Assembly (NCBI GenBank): GCA_012934845.2
Contig: WNNJ02001036.1
Location: forward strand, 97,348-161,347
DNA from: Pomphorhynchus laevis
Lineage: Eukaryota; Acanthocephala; Palaeacanthocephala; Echinorhynchida; Pomphorhynchidae
Reading direction: 5' to 3'
Length of the DNA: 64,000 nt
Shown: positions 1-10,255 of the stretch, piece by piece
Numbering within the stretch: the stretch's first letter is position 1
Layout: every line of letters starts with the position of its first letter
The notes under the pieces: model-generated
Databases searched by the model: none
Told to the model about the DNA's origin: nothing
What the model saw: only the letters and a program-made list of their open reading frames with translations
Program-made: the position numbers and the translations under genes

Positions 1-94
1 AATTTTTTCAATCCATAATTATTTTTTAATATTATTCTTTTAAATAGTTGATACTGATTTATTATTGATAAATAATTATTGAAGCTGGGTCAAA

Positions 95-145
95 GTAAAG
101 AATTATTTTTGATATTTCGCTAACTCCTGTTAGCATCTTCAGAAG
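95..145 (-). other. Hammerhead-like hairpin of a PLE terminal repeat
   Basis: Read on the minus strand, CTGAAGA is followed by T, then a perfect 6-bp stem GCTAAC/GTTAGC with a four-base loop, then GAAA (115-142). The arrangement CTGANGA-stem-GAAA is the look of decayed hammerhead motifs in Penelope-like terminal repeats. The extra T before the stem and the lack of an obvious stem III argue against activity. Confidence 0.35.
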
Positions 146-164
146 ATGTTAGCATCTGAACATA

Positions 165-835
165 AAATTAACATTAAATTAACATCAATTAAAACTACTT
201 TTAATTTATATCGTAGAGATGACATATTTAAATTTACAATAAACATATTTTTGAATTAGCATTCATGCATACCATATAATATGATACTGACTTTTTCAAA
301 ATGATACTGACTTATGATACTGACTTTTCAAAATCATTTAAATAATTTAATAGATGTATATTTTAAACTATGTTACCATAAAAATACAATCAAACAGAAA
401 ATAGTAAAATATATAAATCAACACAATAATATTAAAAATAAATTTTAACTCTTAAGCGAAAATAGAATAAAATAATAGATAGACGAATTTCATTAGAGGA
501 AATATATCATTTATATGTATTTGACACCCCTGCTTGTTAGGTCGAGGAATAGCGCCGAAACCTGATAACATAGCAGTTCCTTCTGATGACCTCTATTCGT
601 CGAATGTATAATTATTATTTATTAGACAATTCGTAAAAATTGACTTTTGTTTTAAATATTAATTTTAAATTTAACTTGATATAAATCATAAAACTTCTTA
701 TATAAAATGTATTTCTTATTCATAATCATTTACTAATTAATAATTTGAATTTTATTTAGCCTTATTTTTATTTATAAATAATATAAAATGCGTAAACTCA
801 GTTAACTGATATGTTTCTGTGATAAAAATATTCGT
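165..835 (+). mobile_element. Naiad-like PLE, 3' fragment
   Basis: Bases 165-470 match, with many changes, the last part of the RT ORF seen intact at 42738-43094 (the region coding LTSIKTTLNLYRRDD and following). It is then followed by the element's structured 3' RNA motif (489-597, ending CTGATGACCTCT) and by the AT-rich tail, which closes near 788-815 with the shared terminus ACTCAGTTAACTGAT. The order RT, structured motif, AT tail, terminus is the same as at 42.7-43.4 kb. The copy is old and has lost its reading frame. Confidence 0.7.
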
Positions 836-1097
836 TAAGATATGCGACCAGAAAATCATTACATTTGAAATTATATTTATTTAAAAATAAATAATTAAAA
901 TTATATTCAATTATATTCTTCAAATTTGAATTTAGTTGTTGGCTAGAATAATCAATGTTGGCTTATATAATAAAGACATCTTTGCTATCGACCAAGAACT
1001 ACTTTGTCGATGTTGGCGTATTTTGCTAATGGACAAAATCGACTTCTAGTATGTAAAACTCGATTTCGCACCACAATCTTTTTTCATTAACTCGATT

Positions 1098-1840
1098 TCA
1101 ATCCATTGGAATCTTTATTGTATAAAACAATTGTTTACCATCTTTCGTGGTCATTACTTGGTCTTTTAATTTTTCGAAATACGTTTCGCATTTCCGTGTC
1201 ATGCAATTCACTTTTCCGGTTGTATCGTAATATTTATAGTAAATGACTGCCTTGAATTCCCTGTGTAGTTCGACTAGCAACTCACAAGTAGAATCAGTTA
1301 CTTACTTTAAACCTTGATCGAACTCTGTTATGTTGATGTAGTACGGTGCAACCTCGTTAAGCGCAGGGATATTCAATTTATCGCATAGCTAAATCGAGGC
1401 AATTCAGTCAATCGGTCTTGATGTTCGCTTAGAAATTACTTCTTTCTGTATATCACCTTTGTCATTTCAGCAGCATTCGGCTGCTCGAACGTGATTGTGG
1501 TCAGGATTTCTAAATCGTTTGTTTATTTCCAAGTTAAAATGAATTAAATCGATTAATTACTTTTGTTAACTGTCTCACACTTGTTTTTCGCAGTTACAAA
1601 CGCTGACCAGTCTTTCAATTCAACTAAAAAAAATAGAATAACGTAAGTCATTTGTTCAAAGGAAATTATATAGTACCTGTTTCTGAAGATGTTGTTGCTG
1701 ATTCACCTGGTATTTGATCGAATTGAACATTGAAATCGGCACCTCCATTTATTTTAAATTTATTTATTTCATTGTAAAACACTTTGCATTTGCCATCACA
1801 CTTATTTGTTCATTTATAGTACATCGTGGTTTTAAATTTT
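1098..1840 (-). CDS. Modular unknown gene, 3' part (five exons)
   Basis: I do not recognise this protein. Five exons on the minus strand join with consistent phase: 1840-1677, 1623-1561, 1509-1457, 1388-1306, 1260-1098 (stop TGA). The introns are 53, 51, 68 and 45 bases, all GT-AG. In order the exons encode a Cys-containing d unit (TMYYK, CDGKCKVFYNE, ending IPGESATTSSETG), an a unit (ELKDWSAFVTAKNKCE), a b unit (ILTTITFEQPNAAEMTK), a c unit (LCDKLNIPALNEVAPYYI) and a second d unit (EFKAVIYYKYYD, CMTRKCETYFEKLKD, IKIPMD-stop). The same units recur at 3440-4104, so this looks like the 3' end of one repeated-module gene. The first exon has one in-frame TGA after TMYYK, and nothing is found upstream of 1840, where a 39-bp minisatellite begins. 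The gene may be a decayed host gene, or the TGA may be an assembly error. Cys spacing suggests a secreted product, which is inference. Confidence 0.6.
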
Positions 1841-1870
1841 CTAAGCATATAAATTCAATTGCGTTAATGA

Positions 1871-2136
1871 AATAATAATCAAAGCTGATTATTTGGTTAT
1901 TATGAAATATATAATAATCAAAGCTGATTTTTTGATTATTATGAAATATATAATAATCAAAGCTGATTATTTGATTATTATGAAATATATAATAATCAAA
2001 GCTGATTATTTGATTATTATGAAATATATAATAATCAAAGCTGATTATTATGAAATATATAATAATCAAAGCTGATTATTTGATTATTATGAAATATATG
2101 ATAATCAAAGCTGATTATTTGATTATTATTAAATAA
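1871..2136. repeat. 39-bp minisatellite, about 7 copies
   Basis: The unit is 39 bp, built around AATAATCAAAGCTGATTATT followed by TGATTATTATGAAATATAT. One copy is shortened. Because 39 is a multiple of three, the array is open in frames on both strands (13-residue repeats); these are not genes. It lies in what would be an intron of the modular gene. Confidence 0.95.
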
Positions 2137-2234
2137 TAAAAGTTCAATTCAAGTGTTTAAGTTAATTTTTTGGAGGAAACTGTAATTTATGTGCATAAGT
2201 ATGGGCAATTTTATTTTTAACTAGGAAATGTGAG

Positions 2235-2760
2235 ACCAAATCGATGGCCTTACCATGGGAAATCCCCTTGCACCTGTTTTTGTAGAACTATATATGAGAA
2301 GATTTAAAAATGATTATGTATGTCATATGGAGATGGTTGTAATGTGGTTCACATATGTTGATGATATCTTTCTTGCGTGCCGAAACGATGTTACTTATTG
2401 TGCACTCTCTGATGTTCTTTACTCTAAGGATGTCCGTATTCAATGGTGTATTTTTAGTGAAAGTGACAGAGGATTACCATTCTTAATTTGGAATTATGCA
2501 ATGTCATTGCTTAAGACTAGTGTCTATCAAAAGATGTGTACTGGATCGGAAATCGTGTCTTGGTAATCTAACATTCATGTCAGGTGATTGATATCGGCTG
2601 CTGTTTCACACTTCAGACGTGTAGATGATTTGTATACGACGCGTTCATTCGATGATTTGTATGCTGATAGGACAAATGTTATTACGCATAGTTTGATAGG
2701 GAGAGTGGTTTTCCCAGGTAGGCATTCAAAAAACTTAAGTTAAAATATCATTAATGTCTT
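2235..2760 (+). mobile_element. PLE RT fragment, classical type
   Basis: The ORF at 2255-2566 carries Penelope-type RT motifs: MGNPLAPVFVELYMRRF (motif B), FTYVDDIFLA (catalytic motif C), LPFL and TSVYQK (motif D/E region). Similar coding continues out of frame to about 2760 (TNVITHSLIGRVVF). There is no GIY-YIG and no upstream RT, so this is an internal fragment. It differs from both the Naiad-like family and the intact PLE at 60 kb. Confidence 0.8.
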
Positions 2761-3129
2761 TCTTTTGTTGACTATGCATACTAGTATTTTACTGAATATT
2801 ATTTTGTGTTTTACTGGGTGATGTTTTTAGTTCTTTGTTTGATAATGTTAATGTTTTGTTTTATTATGTGATGTTTTTACTGTTTGAGCGCTTTATTTTG
2901 CTGTCTATTTTTTCATACTTTCATCGATTTTGTAGCGAGGTACATCATTTAAATACTTATTTATATTATTTTAATGTTCATGAACACGACCAAATTCTCA
3001 CCTCGAGTAACTGAAAGCATGAACGTCGGAGAATAACTCAATTTTACTTTTTCATCCATTTTTATGGAATTTTCTGCAAATACTCCATGAAACAAGATAA
3101 GTAACGACTTATCAATTTTGAAAAAGGAA

Positions 3130-3375
3130 GACAGAGAGGTGATTCTTCCAATTTAGAAAATGATTAACTTAATTACCATAACTCCAGCAATCCCTATTGC
3201 CAAAAATCATTATTTTAACGAATTCCTTCGCTATTTTCTTTCCAATTATTCTAACAGAGTTCTCTTGAACTCAGCTCGAACTATCGGCATTCGTACCAAA
3301 TTTGTTAACACAGCAATTGCTAAAGAGTACCTGAATTATTTTAAAGATAAACACATTTCCGCCAACTTGTAGTAG
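3130..3375 (+). mobile_element. Fragment of LINE ORF1 (same family as 32.7-33.1 kb)
   Basis: The frame at 3160-3372 encodes FNEFLRYFLSNYSNRVLL and AKEYLNYFKDKHIS. The intact-looking LINE ORF1 at 33108-32734 has FNVFLRKFVQDYPNRVVF and MVAYKSYFDKHLSQL at the same spacing. Only the region before the zinc knuckles is present. It lies in the c-d intron position of the modular host gene. Confidence 0.7.
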
Positions 3376-3439
3376 ATCGTAATGTGAAACGAACTTTACA
3401 TGAGTAAAACAATTTTGTATATTATAATCACAAAGCTTA

Positions 3440-4104
3440 TTATATTGTTGAATTAAAAACGAAAGATTGCATGTAGAACGGCGCACCTGGAAGATCTTCC
3501 GACGTTTCTGCCAATATTCCACACAGCTAAATTAAATAGACAGTTTAACGTCACAATCGGATACAATCGGTTATATTACAGCTCTCTGTAAAGACTTTTC
3601 AGCTTCATCAAAATTCGCAATAATACAATTCACCGTACAAGTTGCCTCTATTTCTAAAGTCATTAAAATTGTTGGATTAGTAAACAAAACGTGAGAACGA
3701 GTCCTGGCTTCTACTTGTGTTGAATGTTTTTTCACAGTTCGCTTTCTTCGCTTCAAAAGCCGACCAATCCTCTTCATATATTGGTTGTGGGTAAGCAGAC
3801 TAACATGAAATCAGAGACTAACGGACTACACATATACACAGATTCATTGCAATGTCGATCGGTAGACTTACGGTGTATTTCAAAATATCACTTTTGAATT
3901 CAATCCCCTTCAGTCTGTCGAGGTAGCTTTCGCAATCAACCAGGGAGCAGTCAGTCTCTTTATCGTAATATATAACAACCGAAAACGTACTAAAGACAAT
4001 ATGAAATTTGTTCATCATTAAGGTTTATAAGCTTACTCATTATTAGTATGAAAATCACTAACTTCAATGTAGACAGGAGAATCATCGTTCAACCTAATAC
4101 ACAA
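3440..4104 (-). CDS. Modular unknown gene, upstream part (five exons)
   Basis: Exons 4104-4037 (c unit, LCIRLNDDSPVYIEVSDF), 3989-3872 (d unit, SVVIYYDKETDC and CESYLDRLKG), 3799-3715 (a unit, YEEDWSAFEAKKANCEKTF), 3653-3580 (b unit, IEATCTVNCIIANFDEAEK) and 3526-3440 (c unit, LCGILAETSEDLPGAPFYM). Introns are 47, 72, 61 and 53 bases with GT-AG ends. Each unit is a homologue of the unit in the same place at 1098-1840, so the exon order c-d-a-b-c here continues as d-a-b-c-d there, in the same orientation. The last c unit runs into a stop with no clear phase-2 donor, and the next kilobase holds PLE and LINE pieces, so the gene may be interrupted. The donor after the d unit (3872) is uncertain because homology extends into VSLPID. 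Upstream of 4104 lies a Naiad RT fragment. Confidence 0.55.
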
Positions 4105-4132
4105 CTAAACAGAGGAGTTATTTAAAATAAGA

Positions 4133-4312
4133 GATCTATTACATTAATAGAATCCTTAAATATTTTGATAAATCAAAATTATCTAAAAGTAGGAACATCT
4201 ATATTTAGACAAGTAAAAGGTGTTCCAATGAGTGATAATAGTAACCCAATTATAGCTGACTTATTTTTAAGCTTTATAGAATATGAACCATATTGTAAAA
4301 ATACGTAAGTAC
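4133..4312 (+). mobile_element. Naiad-like RT fragment
   Basis: Encodes the block INQNYLKVGTSIFRQVKGVP and IIADLFLSFIEYE, which is RT motif B of the family (compare 42395-42535). It ends abruptly at 4312 and is a short isolated piece beside the 5' side of the modular gene. Confidence 0.75.
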
Positions 4313-4389
4313 GATTGATTTCAATTTTAGATCTTTTAAATGTAACAGAAAAATTGAATAGTTTGTGATGTTATAAATAATAATAATTG

Positions 4390-5342
4390 TATTGTAAGTA
4401 ATACGACAAACAAATGTTTTTCATTAAATATTAATAATAATTGTAACTGCAATACCGCAGGTGTAGTGTATCTAATGCAATGTACATGTGGATTGCAATA
4501 TATAGAAAAAACATCAAATGATAAAAACTAGGTTTAGGCAACACATATATAATATACAGCATAATAGTCAAACTATATTTCATAAACATATGAGATTAAT
4601 AGGACATGATATTAAAAACTGTAAATTATTTATTTTAGAACATATTATCGAAGAAAACATTTCAATATTAAATCAAAAACTATTGGAAAAAGAAAATTTT
4701 TGGATTAAAACACTTAATTCCATGTACCCATTAGGATTGAATGACGTGGTACAAGGAATTGGCAGAAGTAGTATAATACATAATAAGCAACTATATTATA
4801 ATAATCCAGTTAAACGCAAACCAAAAAGTCATGGTGATAAAAGGAATAGGAAAAATAGAGTTAAAAATATTAAAAAAGATATGTATATAAATGAACAATT
4901 AGAAATATTAAAACAACTTTTTAGTGATAATAAGCTAAAAGATCTTTATGTAAATATAATAAGTTTTTCTAAAGATATCATATGTTCAATAAATCAAAAA
5001 TTAATTAACGACTATGATAGGCTAAGTTGTATAATAGGCAGTGATTGTAATACAAAATACTATAATCGTACAATAAATGTTAATAATAACAATAGAAAAT
5101 ATACATTAACCATAAACTTCATTAATAAATGTATAGATAACATAAATATAGGTAGACTTTTAAATAATTCTAAAAGTAAAGAAACGATAATATTAGGAAC
5201 ATTATAGAAACTGAATGCATTACAAAAGTCTTGATTTTGATAAAATAAATGAACATATATGCACTCATAATCTAGAATTTATTGAAAACAATGAATTAAA
5301 GAAAAAGTTATCAAAAGGGTATAAATATAGAATAATTTTTTA
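4390..5342 (+). mobile_element. Naiad-like PLE, N-terminal GIY-YIG half
   Basis: Coding begins before 4440 with a C-x-C pair, then VVYLMQCTCGLQYIEKTS, which is the GIY-YIG nuclease core (Y...YI). It continues in the ORF at 4518-5207 with RFRQHIYNIQH (catalytic Arg region), LFILEHI, KENFWIKTLNSMYPLGLND (catalytic Glu region) and a basic linker (KRKPKSHGDKRNRKNR). The end of the fragment matches the linker that precedes the RT at 22.4-23.8 kb. So the nuclease is N-terminal to the RT, the reverse of classical PLEs. One frame change separates the core from the main ORF, and the RT is missing here. Confidence 0.8.
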
Positions 5343-5384
5343 AAGTAAGAAAATTTATTTTTATAAAATTGAAGAGTTTGAATG

Positions 5385-6160
5385 TCATGCTTCCATAAAC
5401 GGTTTTGCCGGAAGGGAACGGCTAGATCTTGGAGCCCGTAGCGAGGCCGAGCATGAACGCATGATTAAGAAGGTAATACATCTCTTCAAGCGAATGAGAT
5501 TATCCGCGTAATACTGTGGATGTGCATCGGTTTTCTTGCAAATGATTGACCGCAACAGCGATACTGTACTTGCACCCATGCCCGCTGATGTGGAAAAAAC
5601 AAGGGGCATAAAACTACCATGCTCTACCAGTTCGATTCGCTCCACGTATTTTGAAATCTTGCGTTTTTCGTTAACTCGAAGGCGGAACGGGCACTACGAT
5701 TTGCGTAAGATTGAGCAAGCGTTGAAAAAATCATGGCGTCACAGAACGTCCGCTCATATCGTTCCGCATGCAATCCAGAACATACAATATCTAGTCTTGC
5801 TTGTACATATCTTGTGGTGCAAGAAGATTGAAAGGAAATAGACTCGGGGATTTGAGAAAGACGAGGTTCGATTCCCACACCGTGACATACTTCTGTTAAT
5901 TCTTGGGCAATTATGTCCCTGATTGCGTTATGTCTGATTGTCGGTAAGCCTCCTCTGGCGCAAGAGAGTGCATGACCAACACCCATTAACTCTCCACAGA
6001 CGCACTGTCGTTCTTCGGTCAGGGTTGACCATCCATATCGGCAGCGTAGAGCATCGATGAATTCCAAAGGACTGAGGTGAAACCTCTCCATCTTAAGTGG
6101 CAGTGAGCTGAGTCAAGAGGACGCTCCTTTAGTTGCCTCATGTGATATGGAATTGGCAAT
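5385..6160 (-). mobile_element. Retroelement pol C-terminal region (RHN/ARLDI type)
   Basis: Two overlapping minus-strand frames (6091-5624 and 5645-5385) form the C-terminal part of a widespread invertebrate retroelement protein: CVCGELMGVGHALSCARGG, RHNAIRDIIAQELTEVCHG, IEP, ARLDIV, then VEHGSFMPLVFSTSAGMG. The Cys/His pattern and RHN motif are distinctive, but I cannot name the clade with confidence. The upstream part of the same protein lies at 6875-7138; a LINE has inserted between. The copy has one stop upstream of 6091 and at least one frame change. Confidence 0.65.
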
Positions 6161-6164
6161 TCCG

Positions 6165-6838
6165 GGCTCCAGAGACTCAGATAATTCTTCAATTCTGATA
6201 CATGTGTGGCATCAACAACAGTAGATGGTAATTTATTCCAATCTTTGACAATTCGATGTATATGTCACCTCGGTTCCGTTTCGGTCCCCGTTTGTGTACC
6301 AGTTTAAGCTTGTGTCCTCGTAGATTTTTATTAGCAGAAAGTGTAAATAGAGGGTTTAAAACGTGCTTAGAAGAGTGCAGTGTCCTCCACACCAACATCA
6401 AATCTGATTTAATTAAGGACGTCTCAACATCGCATATGCCTATAACTTCTAGTCTCTGAGGGTAGGGAATATCTCGAATAGAAGAAACCATATGGCCTGC
6501 TTTACGGAGAATGCCCTCGAGTAAACGCAAATCACCCTTAGATTGCGGAAAGACTGCTGATGAAGCATATAGCATATAAATAATATCAAACGAGGGGAAC
6601 AGCACCTTAAATGAGTCAACATCTATTGAACCTAGCGTTCTTCATAGTAACCCTAGGATGCGTTGACATTTGCTTACAATATATCTTACATGAGGACCCG
6701 ATGACAGATTATTAGATAATATAATACCGAGATACTTGACTTGATCAACAATCTTAATGGTAGCACTAATGGTACCGCCCAAAGTGTACGAGCCAGAGTA
6801 AATCAACTTGCCTAAATGCATGTGATAGGCCTTTTCTA
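6165..6838 (-). mobile_element. LINE RT C-terminal fragment, nested insertion
   Basis: The frame 6605-6189 has the C-terminal LINE pattern LLEGILRKAGHMV, PYPQRLEVIGI, KSDLMLVWRTLHS, RGHKLKLV and ends NKLPSTVVDATHVSELK (upstream of 6160). Before it, 6838-6610 encodes KIVDQVKYLGIILSNNLS and KCQRILGLL. This is the post-catalytic region of a CR1/Jockey-type LINE. It sits inside the pol-like element that flanks it on both sides, with a short palindrome (6840-6874) at the upstream junction. Confidence 0.7.
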
Positions 6839-6839
6839 T

Positions 6840-7138
6840 TAATGAGAGACTACTTTAATGAGTAGCCTCTCATTAAATATGATTTTTCTTTTATTAGATA
6901 TACCTGCTGAGATCGAATTTTGCAGTTCATAAAGTTGCTCAGCGCTGTCAGCGCAATCAAACGCTCTGCACATTTCTAGAGATCCCTGGAACTCAACTTG
7001 ATTGTTAAAGCAGGGATCAAAGATACCAAGGCCTCTTAGCTTTAGCGGCGAAGAAATAATTGTGATCCACTTCGCGTCGAGCGGAAATTTAGTAAGGACT
7101 GGTACGAGTGACTGAAAGATCGCATTGTGCAGATCCAA
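6840..7138 (-). mobile_element. Upstream part of the RHN-type retroelement
   Basis: The frame encodes LKLRGLGIFDPCFNNQVEFQ followed by a stretch rich in ELQNSIS. In the family this LGGLGI..P....EF block directly precedes the Cys/His region found here at 6160-5385. The two pieces are therefore halves of one element split by the LINE at 6165-6838. The first 35 bases (6840-6874) form an imperfect inverted repeat (AATGAGAG...CTCTCATT) and may belong to the junction. Confidence 0.6.
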
Positions 7139-8660
7139 TGACTTAAATGTTTACTTTGGTAAGTTGATTAATAGTAGAAGCTTAAATACATCAAAGATAA
7201 ACATTTGGAAAACTTATGTATTAGATAAAATTAGAGAGAAATTGAAAATAACAAACAATTATAAAAGGAAAGATAAAATTAATAAAGATATGTATACAGA
7301 ACTTACTAAATTAAAGCATAATTATATAATAACAACTATTGATAAAGGCAGTAATAACTTTGTCTTCATATGCAAAAAAGCTTTATTATGATATACTGAT
7401 GAAATAAGTTAATTCTACTGATTTAAATGTAAACACAACATATGAATGTTGTGATTTAAGTTGAGAAACAATTATTACAAGTCATTTTTCTATAATGGAT
7501 AAGAAGGGTATAAAAATTGAATAGGATAATAAAACTATACCTATATTATATTGGAATCCAAAATTACATAAAAATCCAATAAAACCTAGGTTCATATGTA
7601 GTGCGTTTAAACGGACATTAAAACCACTTTCAGTCTATATGAATAAAATACTTAAAGTAATTAAAGCACATTTTAAAAAATATTGCAAGGTAATCGAAAT
7701 TAATACTGGTATAAAACACTATTTCAGTATTAATTCTACAAAAGCATTTTTAGAACACACAAAAGGAATAAATTTTCAGAATATAAATAGTACGATTTTA
7801 GTAGGCTTTATACAAATATAGATTTAACAGATTAAAGAAGCGTTAGAAAATTAATTAATCTTATATTCGGAAATAAACAGATATTCGTTGAAATAACTAT
7901 AGCGCATATCTAACAAAAATTAAACCATTAAATAAATATAAATATATGGATAAAATTAAATTATTAGAATCCTTAAATATTTTAATAAATCAAAATTATT
8001 TAAATGTAGGGGCATCTATATTTAGACAAATTGAAGGTGTTCCAATGGAAGGTAATAGTATCCCAATTAGAGCTGATTTATGTCTAAGTTTTATAGAATA
8101 CGAATTTGTTCAGAACTTTGTAAAAAATATATATAAATTATATAAAGATATGAAATATATGTTTCGATATATTGATGATATATGTGTGTAAAACTCTAAT
8201 AATTTTTATTCAATGAGCGAACAAATTTATCTAGGTAGCCTCATTCTTAACAAAACCAATATTAATGATAAAGAAGGTGTATATCTAGATATGAACATTT
8301 AAATTAACATCAATTAAAACTACTATTAATTTATATCGTAAAGATGACATATTTAAATTTACAAGAAACATATTTTTGCATGATCATTCATGCATACCAT
8401 ATAATATAAAATATAATACATTAAATAATGAAATTTTAAGAATTGCAACAATATGTAATGATATTGGATTTCTTCAAAATCATTTAAATAATTTAATAGA
8501 TGCATATTTTAAACTAGGTTACTATAAAAATACCATCAAACAGAAAATAGTAAAATATATAAATCAACACAATAATATTCAAAAATATAAAAAATCATTA
8601 GCGGAGAATTTTTATGGATGGATAAACTTTGTATTAGAATAAGTAGATAAACTTTATATT
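7125..8660 (+). mobile_element. Naiad-like PLE, RT region
   Basis: Runs through the family's RT in several frames: TTIDKGSNNFVFICKK (DKG motif), IPILYWNPKLHKNPIKPRF, KPLSVYMNKILKVIKAHFKK (7639-7821), GASIFRQIEGVPMEGNS and LCLSFIEYEF (motif B), MFRYIDDICV (catalytic YIDD, 7946-8191) and the C-terminal block FKFTRNIFLHDHSCIPYNI to the end (8376-8642). About five frame changes or stops. It continues into the structured 3' motif at 8725. The junction at 7125 is directly with the RHN-type element fragment. Confidence 0.85.
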
Positions 8661-8724
8661 AGAATGGATATTAGAATAATAATATACTTTGTATTATAAT
8701 AAGATACTATATAATCAAATTAAA

Positions 8725-8850
8725 TCACAGGAAATACGTCCTTAACACGTATTTGGCCCCGCTACCATGTTGGGTAGAGGAGTTAGGGGCCGAAACCTTA
8801 TAGCATAGCAGTTCCTCCTGATGACGTAGACTCAGTTGGCTGATTTGATT
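8725..8850 (+). ncRNA. Naiad 3' structured RNA motif (copy 2) joined to terminus
   Basis: Hairpin AAATACGT/ACGTATTT, then GGCCCC (8755-8760) pairing with GGGGCC (8786-8791), then GAAACC, with GCTA.CATG and CATAGC forming the interlocked second helix, ending CCTCCTGATGA (8825). Unlike other copies, the 240-bp AT tail is missing and the motif is joined directly to the element's terminus CGTAGACTCAGTTGGCTGAT. Confidence 0.7.
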
Positions 8851-9174
8851 AGTTTACCAATTGTATATTCAATTGTTTACAAAATAGGCATGTCAGTAAT
8901 CAACAACTGTGTTGTTAGATTGGTGCTCTGCGAACGAATCCGTTTAAGAAACGTACATGTTCTGAAATACTAATAAAAGTCAACAAACTTGCTGGAGATC
9001 AAATTTCATATATCAATTACATCATCAATCATTTCTTTTCTTGTAAAGAACTGCATTATGTAGCTTATACAAAGACCTTTTTTGATGAATATGTTGTTAT
9101 CTTTGAAATTTCACGAATTAATCATGTGATTTCATGAACTAATACTACACAAAATTAATAATAAAAAGATTTAC

Positions 9175-10255
9175 TTATCGGGTGTAATCTGCAATGAACA
9201 AGCAAATACAACAAATCACTTACTGAATCCACTTGGTGGAGCAATGGTTGTAGTCGTTGTTGTTAGAGTTGTAGTCGTTATTGTTGTCGCCGTTGGTTGT
9301 ACTGTAGTTGTAGTCGTTATTGTTGTCGCCGTTGGTTGTACTGTAGTTGTAGTCGTCGTTGGTTGTACTGTAGTTGTAGTCGTCGTTGGTTGTACTGTAG
9401 TTGTAGTCGTCGTTGGTTGTACTGTAGTTGTAGTCGTCGTTGGTTGTACTGAAGTTGTAGTCATCGTGGCTTGTGCTGGAGTTGTAGTTATCGTTGTTGG
9501 TTCTACAGTTTTCGTTGTGGTTATTTCTTGAGTAGTTGTGGTCATTGTGGGTGTTGATGAATTTGTAGTCGTCGTGGGTGTTGATGAATTTGTGGTCGTC
9601 GTGGGTGGTGTAGATGAATTTGAAGTCGTTGTTGAAGTTGATGAATTTGAAGTCGTTGTTGATGTTGATAAATTTGAAGTCGTCGTGGGTGTTGATGAAT
9701 TTGTAGTCGTCATGGTTGACGCGGGAGTTGAGGTTTCCGTGGTTGCTTCTACAGTAGTAGTCGTAGTGGCCTGTTCTGAAGTTATAACCGTCGTGGCCTG
9801 TTCTGAAGTTGTTGTCGTCGTGATCTGTGCTCGAGTTGTGATCGTCGTGGTTGGTTCTCGAGTAGTTGTGATTGTTGTGAACGTTGTTGCAGTCATCATC
9901 GGAAGTGTTGCAGTTGTAACCGTCATTAGTTGTGATTCAGCTGTAGCTGTGGTAGGTGGTGTCATAGTTGTGATCTTTGTGGATGATGCTGACTGTAGTG
10001 TAGTTGTGGTGAGTGGTTGTGCTTGTGTTGTTGTGACTGGGGTGCCGAGGTTGTTGTCGTTCCAGATATCACTAAACCAACTGCAACACTGACGGCCACT
10101 CCAGTAAACACAAGGCCGAGAATTGAAACTCCCACAATGAGAAGAATGCCGATGCTGTTTTAGTAATAAAGAAAATAATAAAATACTAGAAACATCTTAA
10201 CTTACAGATTAGACCAGATTTTTTCCATTTCGATAATTCCTTTATGTTTATCCAT
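9175..10255 (-). CDS. Threonine-rich mucin-like type II membrane protein
   Basis: Exon 1 is 10255-10206 (MDKHKGIIEMEKIWSNL), intron 10205-10155 (51 bases, GT-AG), and exon 2 starts at 10154 with a strong membrane helix (IGILLIVGVSILGLVF, then TGVAVSVAVGLVIS). This predicts a short cytosolic N-terminus and an outside C-terminus made of Thr/Ser/Pro repeats: first PTTTTTSNSST-type units, then several VQPTTTTTT units (9965-9250). The product would be heavily O-glycosylated at the cell surface; that role is inference from composition. The helix frame and the Thr-rich frame differ by one shift near 10050, so either the copy is broken or the assembly has an indel. The Thr-rich frame stops at 9216, but a GTAAGT at 9223 followed by TTGCAG at 9189 would allow a tiny last exon ending at 9175; a 35-base intron would be unusually short. 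Confidence 0.55.

Noticed and set aside
1261-1305. A 32-base intron ending at 1274 in the modular gene
   Set aside because: The phase does not fit; the acceptor at 1261 gives a 45-base intron and keeps the frame.
1764-2075. ORFs on both strands over the 39-bp minisatellite
   Set aside because: The repeat length is a multiple of three with no stop in these frames; the translated products are simple 13-residue repeats.
8725-8825. Naiad 3' motif as a classical hammerhead ribozyme, because it contains CTGATGA and GAAAC
   Set aside because: GAAAC comes before CTGATGA, and neither the type II nor any other hammerhead order gives stem II pairs next to the core or a UH cleavage site. The bases fit an outer stem and a pseudoknot instead.
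9244-10092. Plus-strand ORFs rich in Val (9244-9531 and 9538-10092)
   Set aside because: They are antisense shadows of the Thr-rich repeats on the minus strand, which has the membrane exon and splice sites.
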